DNA from: Sediminibacterium sp.
Lineage (GTDB): Bacteria > Bacteroidota > Bacteroidia > Chitinophagales > Chitinophagaceae
DNA length: 64,000 nt
Reading direction: 5' to 3'
Assembly: GCF_019264485.1 (NCBI RefSeq)
Contig: NZ_JAHVAA010000014.1
Location: 372,001 to 436,000 of the forward strand
The position numbers were made by a program, and so were the translations under genes. Positions 15,378-24,783 of this stretch are shown here, one piece after another (position 1 is the first letter of the stretch; each line of letters opens with the position of its first letter). The notes under the pieces are model-generated. The model ran no database searches, was not told where the DNA came from, and was given only the letters and a program-made list of their open reading frames with translations.

Positions 15378-15929
15378 TTAATTGGCCGTAAATGGATATT
15401 CCGCAAACAATTTCTGTAAAGCCTGTCCCGCAGTTTTACCTGTAGGGTCCGATTTTTCAGGAATAACGCCTTCCATTGAACCTTTCCAGATCATCTTATG
15501 TCTTGCTGCTTCAATAATATGCAGGGTAAGTGTTCCCTCACGATAACGGCCTACTTCAATCTCTTCACTTTTCCAGCTATAGTTACGCTGACCCATATAA
15601 GTAAAACGACCATCATTCTGCCAGTTGGTCTGACGTGTTTGCACTTCCTGCTTCACCGCAATACCAATATTCACCAGCAAATCAGGAGAGGAACTAACAA
15701 ACCGATATCCTTTCTTTTCCATTTCAGCCTGAATCGCTTTTTTCAGTATAGCCATTCGTTCATCGAAAGTCCGGGGAATGGTATCGCCGGATGCTTTTAC
15801 TTCATAAAATCCAAATGTCTTATAATGTGCTGGCTCTGCATCTGTAGCTGCTTCGGTATTAAATATCCGAACAGAAGAACATTGACTAAACATAACCGCG
15901 ATGAGTAATAACAGTATCAGCTTTTTCAT
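15378..15929 (-). CDS. DUF4136-type lipoprotein
   Basis: From the ATG at 15929 the 183-residue protein starts with a lipoprotein signal peptide, KKLILLLLIAVMFSQCSS, with the lipobox Cys about residue 17. The remainder looks like DUF4136: YKTFGFYE near the start, RMAILKKAIQAEMEKKGYRF, and GTLTLHIIEAARHKMIWKGSMEGVI near the end. The frame extends 40 codons upstream but that part overlaps the DUF72 gene. It stops one base from the umuC stop (convergent). Members are periplasmic or outer-membrane-anchored proteins without a known function. Confidence 0.8.
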   Translation of the reverse strand: MKKLILLLLIAVMFSQCSSVRIFNTEAATDAEPAHYKTFGFYEVKASGDTIPRTFDERMAILKKAIQAEMEKKGYRFVSSSPDLLVNIGIAVKQEVQTRQTNWQNDGRFTYMGQRNYSWKSEEIEVGRYREGTLTLHIIEAARHKMIWKGSMEGVIPEKSDPTGKTAGQALQKLFAEYPFTAN

Positions 15930-15993
15930 AACAAATGCTTTGATTAAAATTACAAAACCATTGTTTGATAAAAACTGATATTCGTCATGCCTG

Positions 15994-16902
15994 CTAAAAC
16001 AATGTTTGCTGCTGCTGAACGAAATCGGGCTTTTGTAAAGACAGTCCACATAATTTATTCAACCGATCAACCATGTACACTGTTAATTCCGGCGAATAGG
16101 CTTCATCGTGCATGTGCATGAAAAAATAGAGTTCTTCTATTCCGTGGTCAATCCAGTGTTTCATTCTGTCGATCCATTCATCTACTCTTGTATAATCTGT
16201 TGGATGCAGGCTGTTACCTACATACCTGATAAATGTTTTAGGAACTGTAAGATGCATATGTGCACAGTCTCTGCGTCCACTGGTATCTGTTATTACGGCA
16301 CCCATATTTATTTCTTTGAGTGTATTGAACAGTTCCTGCTGAATATCGGGTTTACCAAACCAATCAGGATGGCGCACTTCCAAAAAAAACTGCATATCGG
16401 TGGGTAGCGAACGGAGAAAATCGAATAGCTCTTCTTTTCGCTTCGGCGTAAATGCATCACTTACCTGTACAAAGACCGGACCCAGGTGTTCTTCGAAAGC
16501 AACTATGCCACGCAGAAATTCAGTGGTAATAAAATCCTTCCCTTTTAAACTTCCCCGGTGTGTAACACCCTGATACATTTTTGGACAGAACTTAAAATCT
16601 CTTCCTTTTGCTTTCTCTGCCCATTTGGCAATACCACTTGCACCATACACTTTATAATGCGTAGCATTTAACTCTATGCTGTTATAGTGTTTTACATAAT
16701 GTTCCAGAAAATCTTTCTCTTTGGTTTTAGGTGGATATATTTTTCCTACCCATTCCGTCCTCCCCCATTTTGCACAGCCGAGATATACCCTGGGTTCTTT
16801 TTGTTTCTTACCTTTCAATACCTGTTGGTTGAATAAAGGCTCTGAGGGAAGTGAGAAATTAATGGTATTCAGTTCTGCTTCGGGTACACGGCCAAATTCC
16901 AT
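15994..16902 (-). CDS. DUF72 (YecE-like) TIM-barrel protein
   Basis: A 302-residue DUF72 protein. Family markers are the start VYLGCAKWGRTEWVGKIYP, HYNSIELNATHYKV, FKFCPKMYQGVTH, FLEVRHPDWF and VITDTSGRRDCAHMHLT, then YFFMHMHDEAYSP near the C-terminus. The family adopts a TIM-barrel-like fold and conserved acidic and His residues suggest a hydrolase or nuclease, but no activity is established. The gene stands alone between the DUF4136 lipoprotein and the divergent sulfatase. Confidence in the family is high and in any function low. Confidence 0.88.
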   Translation of the reverse strand: MEFGRVPEAELNTINFSLPSEPLFNQQVLKGKKQKEPRVYLGCAKWGRTEWVGKIYPPKTKEKDFLEHYVKHYNSIELNATHYKVYGASGIAKWAEKAKGRDFKFCPKMYQGVTHRGSLKGKDFITTEFLRGIVAFEEHLGPVFVQVSDAFTPKRKEELFDFLRSLPTDMQFFLEVRHPDWFGKPDIQQELFNTLKEINMGAVITDTSGRRDCAHMHLTVPKTFIRYVGNSLHPTDYTRVDEWIDRMKHWIDHGIEELYFFMHMHDEAYSPELTVYMVDRLNKLCGLSLQKPDFVQQQQTLF

Positions 16903-16969
16903 AAAAAAACTTTGTGTACAAAGCTAACAGGTTTATACTGGAATTGTTGACCGATAATATATACGCTAT

Positions 16970-18520
16970 ATGAAAAAATACCTGCTGATCTGCCTGCTTT
17001 TCCCATTGTTCTGCGCTGCACAATCAAAACCCAATATTATTTATATTATGAGCGATGACCATGATGCAGATGCCATCAGTGCATATGGATCGAAACTCAT
17101 TAAAACACCCAATATAGACCGTATTGCCAATGAAGGTGTATTGTTTCAGCGGGCATTTGTAGGCAACTCCATCTGCGGGCCTGCACGCGCCACTTTGCTT
17201 ACCGGGCAACATTCGCACAAGAATGGCATGAAAGATAACCGCACACGTTTTGATGGCAGCCAGCTCACCATGCCTAAACTGTTTCAGCAAAATGGTTATC
17301 AAACCGTCATTGTAGGTAAATGGCATTTGCATACATATCCCACCGGTTTTGATTACTGGAAAATATTACCCGGACAAGGATTGTATTATCAGCCAAGACT
17401 GATTCAGATGAATGGCGATACAACAACCTATCCAGGTTATGCCACAGAAGTAATTACAAACGAGGCCATTGACTGGTTGCAGCATAAAAGAGAGCAGAGC
17501 AAACCTTTTCTTTTACTGCTCCATCATAAAGCACCACATCGTTATTTCTTTCCTTCACCAAAAAATATTGAAGCCTTTAAAGACAGAACATTTCCTGAAC
17601 CGGCTACTTTATATGCCGACACCACCGGAAGAGGAACTGCATGGAAGCTACAGACCATGAGTATTCTTCACGATATGAAATTATCCAGTGATCTGAAAGT
17701 GGATCCTGCATACCTGATGGATATTCCATGGCTAAAACCCGATTCTGCTGAGATTGCTTATTACAACAGCATCATCAACCGCATTCCGGTTGCCGAAAGA
17801 CAAAAGATCAAAGACATTTATGCAGTTCGTGGAAAAATATTACAGGAACAACGTCCGCAAGGCAATGCGTTACTCAAATTGAAATACCAGTGGTACATGC
17901 AGGACTATCTTGCTACTGCTGCTTCGGTTGATGAAGGTGTTGGTAAACTATTAGATTACCTCGACAATAGCGGTCTCGCACAAAACACCTTGATTGTATA
18001 TACTTCCGACCAGGGTTTTTATTTAGGTCAGAATGGCTGGTTTGATAAAAGATGGATGTATGATGTATCGATGCGTACACCATTAATGGCCCGTTGGCCC
18101 GGTCATATTCAGCCGGGAACAAAAAATAATACGATGGTGCAGAACATTGATTATGCTCCTACTTTTTTAGATGTGGCGGGTATCGATATTCCTTCATCCA
18201 TGCAGGGACTTAGCCTGAAAACAATATTGAAGGATCCAAGAGCCAGGGTTCCAAGGAGCAGTTTGTATTACCATTTTTATGAGTACAATGCAGATCATAC
18301 GGTATTGCAGCACCTGGGTGTGCGCACCGACCGGCATAAGCTGATTTATTTCTATACCGTTAATGAATGGCAATTGTACGACTTGAAAAATGACCCCACC
18401 GAACAGAAAAATCTGATTGCAGATAAAAAATATGCAGATGTGCTGGCAAATATGAAAAAGGAATTATTGAGGCTAAGAGATTATTACGATGATCATGAAA
18501 AAGCCGGGGAACTGCAATAA
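16970..18520 (+). CDS. Secreted sulfatase of the arylsulfatase (S1) family
   Basis: The 516-residue enzyme begins with a signal peptide (KKYLLICLLFPLFCAAQS), so it is exported. D29 and D30 in MSDDHD bind the calcium, and the sulfatase signature CGPARATLLTG starts at C69, the residue converted to formylglycine by the maturation enzyme. Further active-site segments include VGKWHLH and YTSDQGFYLGQNGWFDKRWMYD. The C-terminal DLKNDPTEQKNL is usual for polysaccharide or glycosaminoglycan sulfatases. It likely removes sulfate from a glycan; the precise sugar cannot be told. No glycoside hydrolase or SusCD pair is adjacent. A following ECF sigma gene may be independent. Confidence 0.9.
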   Translation: MKKYLLICLLFPLFCAAQSKPNIIYIMSDDHDADAISAYGSKLIKTPNIDRIANEGVLFQRAFVGNSICGPARATLLTGQHSHKNGMKDNRTRFDGSQLTMPKLFQQNGYQTVIVGKWHLHTYPTGFDYWKILPGQGLYYQPRLIQMNGDTTTYPGYATEVITNEAIDWLQHKREQSKPFLLLLHHKAPHRYFFPSPKNIEAFKDRTFPEPATLYADTTGRGTAWKLQTMSILHDMKLSSDLKVDPAYLMDIPWLKPDSAEIAYYNSIINRIPVAERQKIKDIYAVRGKILQEQRPQGNALLKLKYQWYMQDYLATAASVDEGVGKLLDYLDNSGLAQNTLIVYTSDQGFYLGQNGWFDKRWMYDVSMRTPLMARWPGHIQPGTKNNTMVQNIDYAPTFLDVAGIDIPSSMQGLSLKTILKDPRARVPRSSLYYHFYEYNADHTVLQHLGVRTDRHKLIYFYTVNEWQLYDLKNDPTEQKNLIADKKYADVLANMKKELLRLRDYYDDHEKAGELQ

Positions 18521-18642
18521 AAGCAGCATTACTGCGACAAATGATGTATTCCGGTCAAAAAAACAGGAGTGTTTTACAATATTCAAATGCCTTGTTCGTC
18601 AACCTTTCTTGTATGGATCAGGCATGGCAGATACAGGCTACT

Positions 18643-19191
18643 ATGAGCGACTCACGCGGCAAGCATATCACTGAGGTTATCAATACCTACAGCAAAAGGC
18701 TGATGGGCTTTATCCGCAAGCGGGTTAGCAGTGAGGCCGATGCCGAAGATATTTTGCAGGATGTATTTTACCAGTTCATGGGTAATACCAAACCTATTGA
18801 ACAACTCACGAGTTGGTTATTTACCGTTACCCGCAACAAAATCACTGATAAACAAAGAAAGAAAAAACCAGAACTGCTTGAAGACCTTTACCAGAGCAAT
18901 GGAGAGGAGGGTTTTGAATGGTCTGATCTTTTTTTTGATGATAAAAACAACCCCGAAACAGCCTATCTCCGTTCTATCTTCTGGGATGCTTTATATGCAG
19001 CACTAAATGAATTACCAACACCGCAAAGAGAAGCTTTTGTATTAAATGAAATTGAAGGCATTCCTTTTAAAGATATTGCTGAACAAACCGGAGAAACCGT
19101 AAATACGCTCATCAGCCGCAAGCGCTATGCCGTATTACACCTGCGTGAAAGACTGGGTAACTTACGGGATGAATTATTGAATCAATCTTAA
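18643..19191 (+). CDS. ECF RNA polymerase sigma factor
   Basis: An ECF sigma factor of about 182 residues from the ATG at 18643 (an in-frame ATG at 18613 would add ten). Region 2 shows SEADAEDILQDVFYQFM and LTSWLFTVTRNKITDKQR, and region 4 shows LPTPQREAFVLNEIEGIPFKDIAEQTGETVNTLISRKRYA. An acidic linker of about 45 residues separates them. The next gene, 11 bases downstream, encodes a small membrane protein that could be its regulator. The inducing signal is not visible. Confidence 0.85.
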   Translation: MSDSRGKHITEVINTYSKRLMGFIRKRVSSEADAEDILQDVFYQFMGNTKPIEQLTSWLFTVTRNKITDKQRKKKPELLEDLYQSNGEEGFEWSDLFFDDKNNPETAYLRSIFWDALYAALNELPTPQREAFVLNEIEGIPFKDIAEQTGETVNTLISRKRYAVLHLRERLGNLRDELLNQS

Positions 19192-19202
19192 ATTTTTATA
19201 CC

Positions 19203-19556
19203 ATGCACAAAAAATTCTGGATCAAAAAAATCATTGGTTTTACCATGATTGCCGTTGCCTGCTTAGCGCTGCTGGCCTGGGTAGTAATGCTGCTCTGGAA
19301 TGGGGTTCTGGCAGAAGTGGTACAGGTATCAACTGTTAATTACTGGCAGGCCTTGGGTTTGCTGGTGTTGAGTAAAATATTATTTGGCGGATTTCGTGGT
19401 AAAGGAGGCGATTATAAAAAAAGATGGAAAGAAAAAATGGAACAGAAATTATCTGGTATGAGTGAAGAGGAAAGAGAAAAAATAAAAGAAGAATGGAAAC
19501 ACCGGTGCAACATGTGGAAAAAAGCCGGTGTCAGTTCAGATGCCAAAGCTGAATAA
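19203..19556 (+). CDS. Small membrane protein with charged coiled tail, cotranscribed with an ECF sigma gene
   Basis: The 117-residue protein has two predicted membrane helices (about 10-32 and 44-60, IGFTMIAVACLALLAWVVML and YWQALGLLVLSKILF) and a charged C-terminal helix, YKKRWKEKMEQKL through EEEREKIKEEWKHRCNMWKK. It follows the sigma factor with an 11-base gap, and a 72-residue protein comes next. The layout suits a membrane-bound regulator of the sigma factor, but it has no anti-sigma domain I recognise. Similar small proteins occur after ECF genes in Bacteroidota. Confidence 0.7.
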   Translation: MHKKFWIKKIIGFTMIAVACLALLAWVVMLLWNGVLAEVVQVSTVNYWQALGLLVLSKILFGGFRGKGGDYKKRWKEKMEQKLSGMSEEEREKIKEEWKHRCNMWKKAGVSSDAKAE

Positions 19557-19582
19557 TTCAAAAGAACCAAACAACTGTTAGC

Positions 19583-19801
19583 ATGCACATCCTGATCTTT
19601 AAAACCAACCTGGAAGATACAGGTTTGGTACACCATGCAGGCCGTTTACTGAACCCGATGTCGGGTATTCACCGCTGGAATGTTGATTTGCACGACAGCG
19701 ACAACATATTACGTATTGAAGCTGATCCTTTGATTTCACCCCGACAAGTGGAGCAATTGCTGCAAAATGCCGGCTTTGAGTGTGAGGAACTGGCCGATTA
19801 A
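19583..19801 (+). CDS. Small HMA-like (ferredoxin-fold) protein without metal-binding cysteines
   Basis: A 72-residue protein with the strand-helix-strand order of heavy-metal-associated domains: HILIFKTNL, a helix GLVHHAGRLLNPM, HRWNVDLHDSDNILRIE, and a final helix VEQLLQNAGFECEEL. The usual CxxC is replaced by a DTGLVHH turn, so copper binding of the normal kind is unlikely. It is the third gene of the sigma factor cluster, 26 bases after the membrane protein. Its role is unknown. Confidence 0.62.
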   Translation: MHILIFKTNLEDTGLVHHAGRLLNPMSGIHRWNVDLHDSDNILRIEADPLISPRQVEQLLQNAGFECEELAD

Positions 19802-19867
19802 CAGCCTCTCCTGGCTGTCAATTTTCATTTATTTGAAAAATAACAGGGCGAAATTCTTTCATACCCT

Positions 19868-19875
19868 TATTTTTG
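19868..19875 (+). promoter_or_regulatory. Bacteroidota-type -7 element before the carB half gene
   Basis: TATTTTTG fits the TAnnTTTG consensus of the Bacteroidota primary sigma factor and lies 15 bases before the ATG at 19891, implying a very short leader. I see no clear TTTG -33 element at the usual spacing. Confidence 0.45.
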
Positions 19876-19890
19876 CGCAATTTGTCGCAA

Positions 19891-21087
19891 ATGAGCTATC
19901 CTACTTTATCATCCAACGAATCGGTTCCATCTAAAAAGAAAAAAATTGTAGTCCTGGGAAGTGGTCCCAACCGGATCGGTCAGGGCATTGAGTTTGACTA
20001 TTGTTGTGTACATGGTCTGCTGGCCATTAAAGAATGCGGTTACGAAGCCATTATGGTGAACTGTAACCCCGAAACAGTATCTACTGATTTCGACATGGCC
20101 GATAAACTTTATTTCGAACCCGTTTTCTGGGAACATCTCTGGGAAATTATTGAACTGGAGCAACCGGAAGGTGTTATCGTTCAATTGGGTGGACAAACAG
20201 CATTAAAGCTGGCCAAAAGATTACACCAGAAAGGTATTCGCATCATCGGTACTTCATTCGACAGCATGGATATTGCCGAAGATCGTGGCCGTTTCAGTGA
20301 TTTATTAAAAGAACTGAATATACCCTATCCTGAATATGGTACTGCTTTTACAGCAGAAGAAGCCATTGAAGTAGCCAACAAAGTAGGTTATCCCGTACTG
20401 GTTCGTCCGAGTTATGTATTGGGTGGACAGCGTATGCGTATTGTTATTAATGATGAAGAAGTTGAGAAAGCAGTAATCAGCCTGTTAAAACATATTCCCG
20501 GCAATACCATTCTGATCGACCACTTTCTCGACCGTTGCCAGGAAGCGGAAGTAGATGCCATTTTTGATGGCGAAAACTTCCATATCATGGGTGTAATGGA
20601 ACATATTGAGCCAGCGGGTATTCACAGTGGCGACAGTAATGCCGTTTTACCTGCGTTCAACCTCACACCGTTGATTGTTGAAACCATGGAATATTACAGT
20701 GAGAAGATTGCAAGGGCACTGAACATTAAAGGATTGATCAATATACAGTTTGCTATTAAAGATGGTAAAGTATTTGTAATCGAAGCCAACCCAAGGGCTT
20801 CACGTACCACACCATTTATTGCCAAAGCTTACCAGATACCTTACCTGAATATTGCTACCAAAGTAATGCTGGGTGAAGCAAAGCTTACCGAGTTTACCAT
20901 GGAGAAAAAACTGGAAGGTTATGCCATCAAAGAACCGGTTTTCAGCTTTGACAAATTCCCCGGCGTAAATAAAGAACTCGGACCTGAAATGAAAAGTACA
21001 GGTGAAGCCATCCGCTTCATCAAAGACCTGAGAGATCCTTATTTCAGAACACTGTATAAAGAGAGAAGTATGAATCTTTCGAGATAA
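19891..21087 (+). CDS. carB: Carbamoyl-phosphate synthase large subunit, C-terminal half only
   Basis: The 398 residues correspond to the second synthetase half of CarB, which phosphorylates carbamate to carbamoyl phosphate for pyrimidine and arginine synthesis. It starts IVVLGSGPNRIGQGIEFDY, then NCNPETVSTDFD, ATP-grasp segments RPSYVLGGQRMRIV and VFVIEANPRASRTTPF, and ends ELGPEMKSTGEAIRFIKDL. The N-terminal half, which forms carboxyphosphate and binds the glutaminase subunit, is absent upstream, and so is the C-terminal MGS-type regulatory domain. The clean ATG, own promoter-like element and following terminator suggest a genuine split subunit rather than a remnant. The other half should be elsewhere in the genome. 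Confidence 0.85.
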   Translation: MSYPTLSSNESVPSKKKKIVVLGSGPNRIGQGIEFDYCCVHGLLAIKECGYEAIMVNCNPETVSTDFDMADKLYFEPVFWEHLWEIIELEQPEGVIVQLGGQTALKLAKRLHQKGIRIIGTSFDSMDIAEDRGRFSDLLKELNIPYPEYGTAFTAEEAIEVANKVGYPVLVRPSYVLGGQRMRIVINDEEVEKAVISLLKHIPGNTILIDHFLDRCQEAEVDAIFDGENFHIMGVMEHIEPAGIHSGDSNAVLPAFNLTPLIVETMEYYSEKIARALNIKGLINIQFAIKDGKVFVIEANPRASRTTPFIAKAYQIPYLNIATKVMLGEAKLTEFTMEKKLEGYAIKEPVFSFDKFPGVNKELGPEMKSTGEAIRFIKDLRDPYFRTLYKERSMNLSR

Positions 21088-21120
21088 CATCGGGAAATAC
21101 GGTGTATTAATACTCGAATG

Positions 21121-21155
21121 AAAAGGCTGCGTAAGAATACGCAGCCTTTTCTGTT
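21121..21155 (+). terminator. Strong terminator after the carB half gene
   Basis: A perfect 13-bp stem (21121-21133 with 21138-21150, AAAAGGCTGCGTA and complement) around AGAA, followed by CTGTT. The arms start with A and end with T, so it could work both ways. It separates carB from comEC. Confidence 0.8.
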
Positions 21156-21165
21156 AGGTTTAAGG

Positions 21166-23232
21166 ATGCGTTCAGGTATTTTTTCATTTTTAAAACAGGC
21201 ACCGTTTCTGCGATTATTGCCCGGCTTAATTGCGGGCATATTGCTGCAATACTATTTTTCGCACCCGCTTACCATCGAGCTGTCTATTATCCTCTTTCTT
21301 CTTCTTGGTATTACTGCTCTTCGATTCTTATCTGTTCAACAGAAATACAGGCTTACAGTTTGGGTTGGATCAGGTATTTATATACTGCTCATTTGTCTTG
21401 GATCAATTATTACGCATACCTATTCAGTTACATCATACAAAGACTGGATTGGTCATGATACAAATATTCATCAACCCCTGCTCATACGATTAATTGAGAC
21501 ACCTGTTGAAAGAAAAAAATCCTTCAAAACAACAGCTACTATTGAATATAAATTTGAGTATGGAAAATGGTTGCCCGTAAAAGGCAAGTTGCTATTGTAT
21601 TTTAGCAAAGAGGAAAAAAACGGGGCATTAAAACAAGGCGACCGTTTACTTATCAATCAAACATTACAACCTGTTGACACCAATACCAATCCCGGCGCGT
21701 TTAACTATGCTACCTATTTATCCAGAAATAATATTTATCATCGTTTATTTCTTCGGGCCAGTCAATATCAACAAATAGATACAAGTCAGACATCCCGGGG
21801 CTCTCAGACAACTCAAATAGTTTTATCTATTCTTCGAAAATACATTCCCGGAAAACAGGAACAGGCAATTGCAGAAGCGCTTCTTATCGGTTATACGTTC
21901 GATCTGGAAGATGAATTACTGGAGGCTTACAGCAGAACAGGCGTTATTCATGTAATTGCCATTAGTGGCATGCACCTGGGTTTGGTTTATGGACTGTTAT
22001 TGTTACTCACTTCTCCTTTAAAAAAAATCAGGCATATAAGATGGATAAGGCCTGTTTTATTACTCGTAGCATTATGGAGTTTTAGTTTACTGGTAGGCGC
22101 AGGTGCTTCGGTATTAAGAGCCGCTGTCATTTTTAGTTTTATGATATTGGGCGAATGGTTACAGCGAAAGAATAATCCTTTTAACAGTCTTGCTGCTTCC
22201 ATGTTTTGCCTGCTTTGTTTTAATCCATTTTACCTTTGGGATGTAGGTTTTCAGCTTTCTTATGCTGCTGTTGCCGGTATCATGGTTTTTACCCGGCCCA
22301 TTTATCGTTACTGGTATATTCCCAATAAAGTGTTCCGTTATTGCTGGCAATTACTGGTAGTTACCTGCAGTGCCCAGGTTTTTACCATACCTGTTGTGTT
22401 GTATCATTTTCACCAGTTTCCCAATCTTTTTATGATCACCAACCTGGTTGTGGTTCCATTGAGTGGGTTCATTTTGTATGGCTGCATACTATTACTCATC
22501 GTTTCTCCTTTTTCATTCATTGCACAATACCTGGGTAAAATATTACAGATTGTCTTGCAATGGATGAATCGTTTTATTGGGTATACAGAACAATTATCTT
22601 TTGCAGTAACTGATCATATACAAATTAATGCAACTCAAATTACCTGTTATTTCCTGCTGGTATTTTTTCTGTGCAGATGGATCATCATCAAAAAAAACCG
22701 TTACGCTTTTTATTCACTTATCTGTATTTGTGTCGGGATTTCCCTGTACGCATACAGACATATAGAGATCAGGCAAAAAAAACGGCTGATTGTATATCAT
22801 CTCCCCGGAAATACGGTTACAGAAATATTTGGTGCAGGAAAATACATCAGCATCGGCAAACAGGAACAGATTGAGGCAACACACAAAATGAGATTATCTA
22901 CACATACATGGATGGGTGGATTCAAACAAAAAGCTTTTTTTGTACCCAACCCATATCTGGTAATGTCTGTCAATAAATTTACTGCAGCCTGGCTTAGCGC
23001 CGTTCCTTCACACAAAACCGGTACAGCTCCAATTGAAGTTGATGTACTTATTCTGCAAAACAACCCGGCTGTAACTATCGTCAGTTTACAGCAATTATTT
23101 AGGGCCAGTCTATATGTCTGGGATAACAATAACCCTCTGTGGAAAATCCGGAAATGGAAAAAAGAAGCAGACAGCCTACATTTGCGCCACCATTCGGTGC
23201 CTGAGCAGGGTACTCTTGTAATGGATTTCTGA
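21166..23232 (+). CDS. comEC: ComEC/Rec2-family DNA uptake channel protein
   Basis: From the ATG at 21166, behind a TAAGG sequence, the protein has 688 residues; the frame opens at 21118 but that lies within the terminator. It has an N-terminal DUF4131-like soluble part between membrane helices (about 1-190) and the Competence membrane domain with AEALLIGYTFDLEDELLEAYSRTG and VIAISGMHLGLVYGL. The last 160 residues are soluble and correspond in position to the metallo-beta-lactamase domain, but no HxHxDH motif is visible. ComEC carries single-stranded DNA across the inner membrane. comF and radA are also in this window. Confidence 0.88.
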   Translation: MRSGIFSFLKQAPFLRLLPGLIAGILLQYYFSHPLTIELSIILFLLLGITALRFLSVQQKYRLTVWVGSGIYILLICLGSIITHTYSVTSYKDWIGHDTNIHQPLLIRLIETPVERKKSFKTTATIEYKFEYGKWLPVKGKLLLYFSKEEKNGALKQGDRLLINQTLQPVDTNTNPGAFNYATYLSRNNIYHRLFLRASQYQQIDTSQTSRGSQTTQIVLSILRKYIPGKQEQAIAEALLIGYTFDLEDELLEAYSRTGVIHVIAISGMHLGLVYGLLLLLTSPLKKIRHIRWIRPVLLLVALWSFSLLVGAGASVLRAAVIFSFMILGEWLQRKNNPFNSLAASMFCLLCFNPFYLWDVGFQLSYAAVAGIMVFTRPIYRYWYIPNKVFRYCWQLLVVTCSAQVFTIPVVLYHFHQFPNLFMITNLVVVPLSGFILYGCILLLIVSPFSFIAQYLGKILQIVLQWMNRFIGYTEQLSFAVTDHIQINATQITCYFLLVFFLCRWIIIKKNRYAFYSLICICVGISLYAYRHIEIRQKKRLIVYHLPGNTVTEIFGAGKYISIGKQEQIEATHKMRLSTHTWMGGFKQKAFFVPNPYLVMSVNKFTAAWLSAVPSHKTGTAPIEVDVLILQNNPAVTIVSLQQLFRASLYVWDNNNPLWKIRKWKKEADSLHLRHHSVPEQGTLVMDF

Positions 23233-23293
23233 CGATTGCAGCTACTATTCACCAATCAGCCACCATATCAGGGTGGTACATATTTCATTTTTT

Positions 23294-24778
23294 ATGCAAA
23301 AGAAGATTCAGTCTGCCCTTATTTCCGTTTTTTACAAAGATGGTCTGGAACCCCTTGCCCGCCGTTTACAGGCAGAAGGCATTACCATTTATTCTACCGG
23401 TGGTACACAACAGTTCCTCGAAGGACTGGGTATTGCATGTGTAGCAGTTGAAAGTTTAACCACTTACCCTTCTATTCTGGGTGGTCGTGTGAAGACATTA
23501 CACCCTGTGGTATTTGGTGGCATATTAGGTCGCAGGTATGAGGAGCAGGATTTACAGGAAATGAAACAATATGGTATCCCAGAGATTGATCTGGTGATTG
23601 TTGATCTCTATCCATTCGAAGAAACCTTAAAAAATACCAGTGAAGAAAAACTCATCATCGAAAAAATTGATATTGGTGGCCCTTCCATGATCCGTGCTGC
23701 CGCCAAAAATTTTAAAGATGTGGTGGTTATTGCAGCCAAAGATGATTATAGTACACTGGAACAGATATTAACCGCACAACAGGGTGCAACCAGTATTGAA
23801 CAGCGAAAAGCATTTGCTGCCAAAGCATTTGAAGTAGTTATGCATTACGATATTGCCATCAGCAATTACTTCAACCCCGGTCATCAGCAATCTTTACGTT
23901 ATGGTGAAAACCCACACCAGCAGGCCGTTTTTCATGGCAACCTTGCTGAACTTTTTGAACAACTGAACGGAAAAGAGCTTTCTTATAATAACCTTGTAGA
24001 TGTTGATGCCGCCGTACAACTGATTGGCGAATTCAATGAAACAACTTTTGCCATTATTAAACATACCAATGTTTGTGGTATAGCTGCAAGACCTACTGTT
24101 AAAGAAAGCTGGGACGCGGCCCTTGCAGGTGATCCTGAAAGTGCTTTTGGTGGTGTACTGGTATGCAACGGTAGTATTGACAAAACCACTTCCGATGCCA
24201 TCAATGAAATTTTCTTTGAAGTGCTGATTGCACCTTCATTTGATGCAGATGCACTTGAAGTATTAAAAAGTAAAAAGAACAGGATATTACTGCAACTAAA
24301 AGCTGATAGACCTGCTTTGAAACAGCCATCCAAGTCTATTTTGAATGGCGTACTTGAACAAGGTAGTGATGAAGGCAATTACAGCAAATGGGAAGAAGTA
24401 GGCGGAAGAGAAACTACCGCAGCAGAAAAAGAAGATCTTGCATTTGCCAATCTGGTTTGTAAGCACCTGAAAAGTAATGCCATTGCATTGGTAAAAAACA
24501 AGCAACTGGTAGGAAAAGGTTGCGGACAAACCAGCCGTATTGATGCGCTCAGGCACGCTATTGAAAAAGCACACCAGTTTAAATTTGAACTGAAAGGTGC
24601 GGTACTTGCCTCAGATGCTTTCTTTCCTTTCAATGATTGTGTTCAGATTGCACACGAAGCAGGCATGGAAGCCTTTATTCAACCCGGTGGCTCTGTTCGC
24701 GACAAAGACAGTATTGAATATTGTACAGAAAACAAATTAGCGATGGTAATGACTGGTATTCGTCATTTCCGCCATTAA
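23294..24778 (+). CDS. purH: Bifunctional AICAR formyltransferase / IMP cyclohydrolase
   Basis: PurH catalyses the last two steps of IMP synthesis. The 494-residue protein starts at the ATG at 23294 (MQKKIQSALISVFYKDGLEPLA). The N-terminal IMP cyclohydrolase part contains STGGTQQFL and GGRVKTLHPVVFGGIL, and the transformylase part contains LRYGENPHQQAVF, YNNLVDVDAA, IIKHTNVCGIA and QPGGSVRDKDSI. The upstream frame to 23273 is not needed. Some Bacteroidota versions show the same spacing. The EamA transporter gene follows by 5 bases, so they may share a transcript. Confidence 0.96.
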   Translation: MQKKIQSALISVFYKDGLEPLARRLQAEGITIYSTGGTQQFLEGLGIACVAVESLTTYPSILGGRVKTLHPVVFGGILGRRYEEQDLQEMKQYGIPEIDLVIVDLYPFEETLKNTSEEKLIIEKIDIGGPSMIRAAAKNFKDVVVIAAKDDYSTLEQILTAQQGATSIEQRKAFAAKAFEVVMHYDIAISNYFNPGHQQSLRYGENPHQQAVFHGNLAELFEQLNGKELSYNNLVDVDAAVQLIGEFNETTFAIIKHTNVCGIAARPTVKESWDAALAGDPESAFGGVLVCNGSIDKTTSDAINEIFFEVLIAPSFDADALEVLKSKKNRILLQLKADRPALKQPSKSILNGVLEQGSDEGNYSKWEEVGGRETTAAEKEDLAFANLVCKHLKSNAIALVKNKQLVGKGCGQTSRIDALRHAIEKAHQFKFELKGAVLASDAFFPFNDCVQIAHEAGMEAFIQPGGSVRDKDSIEYCTENKLAMVMTGIRHFRH

Positions 24779-24783
24779 TATAA

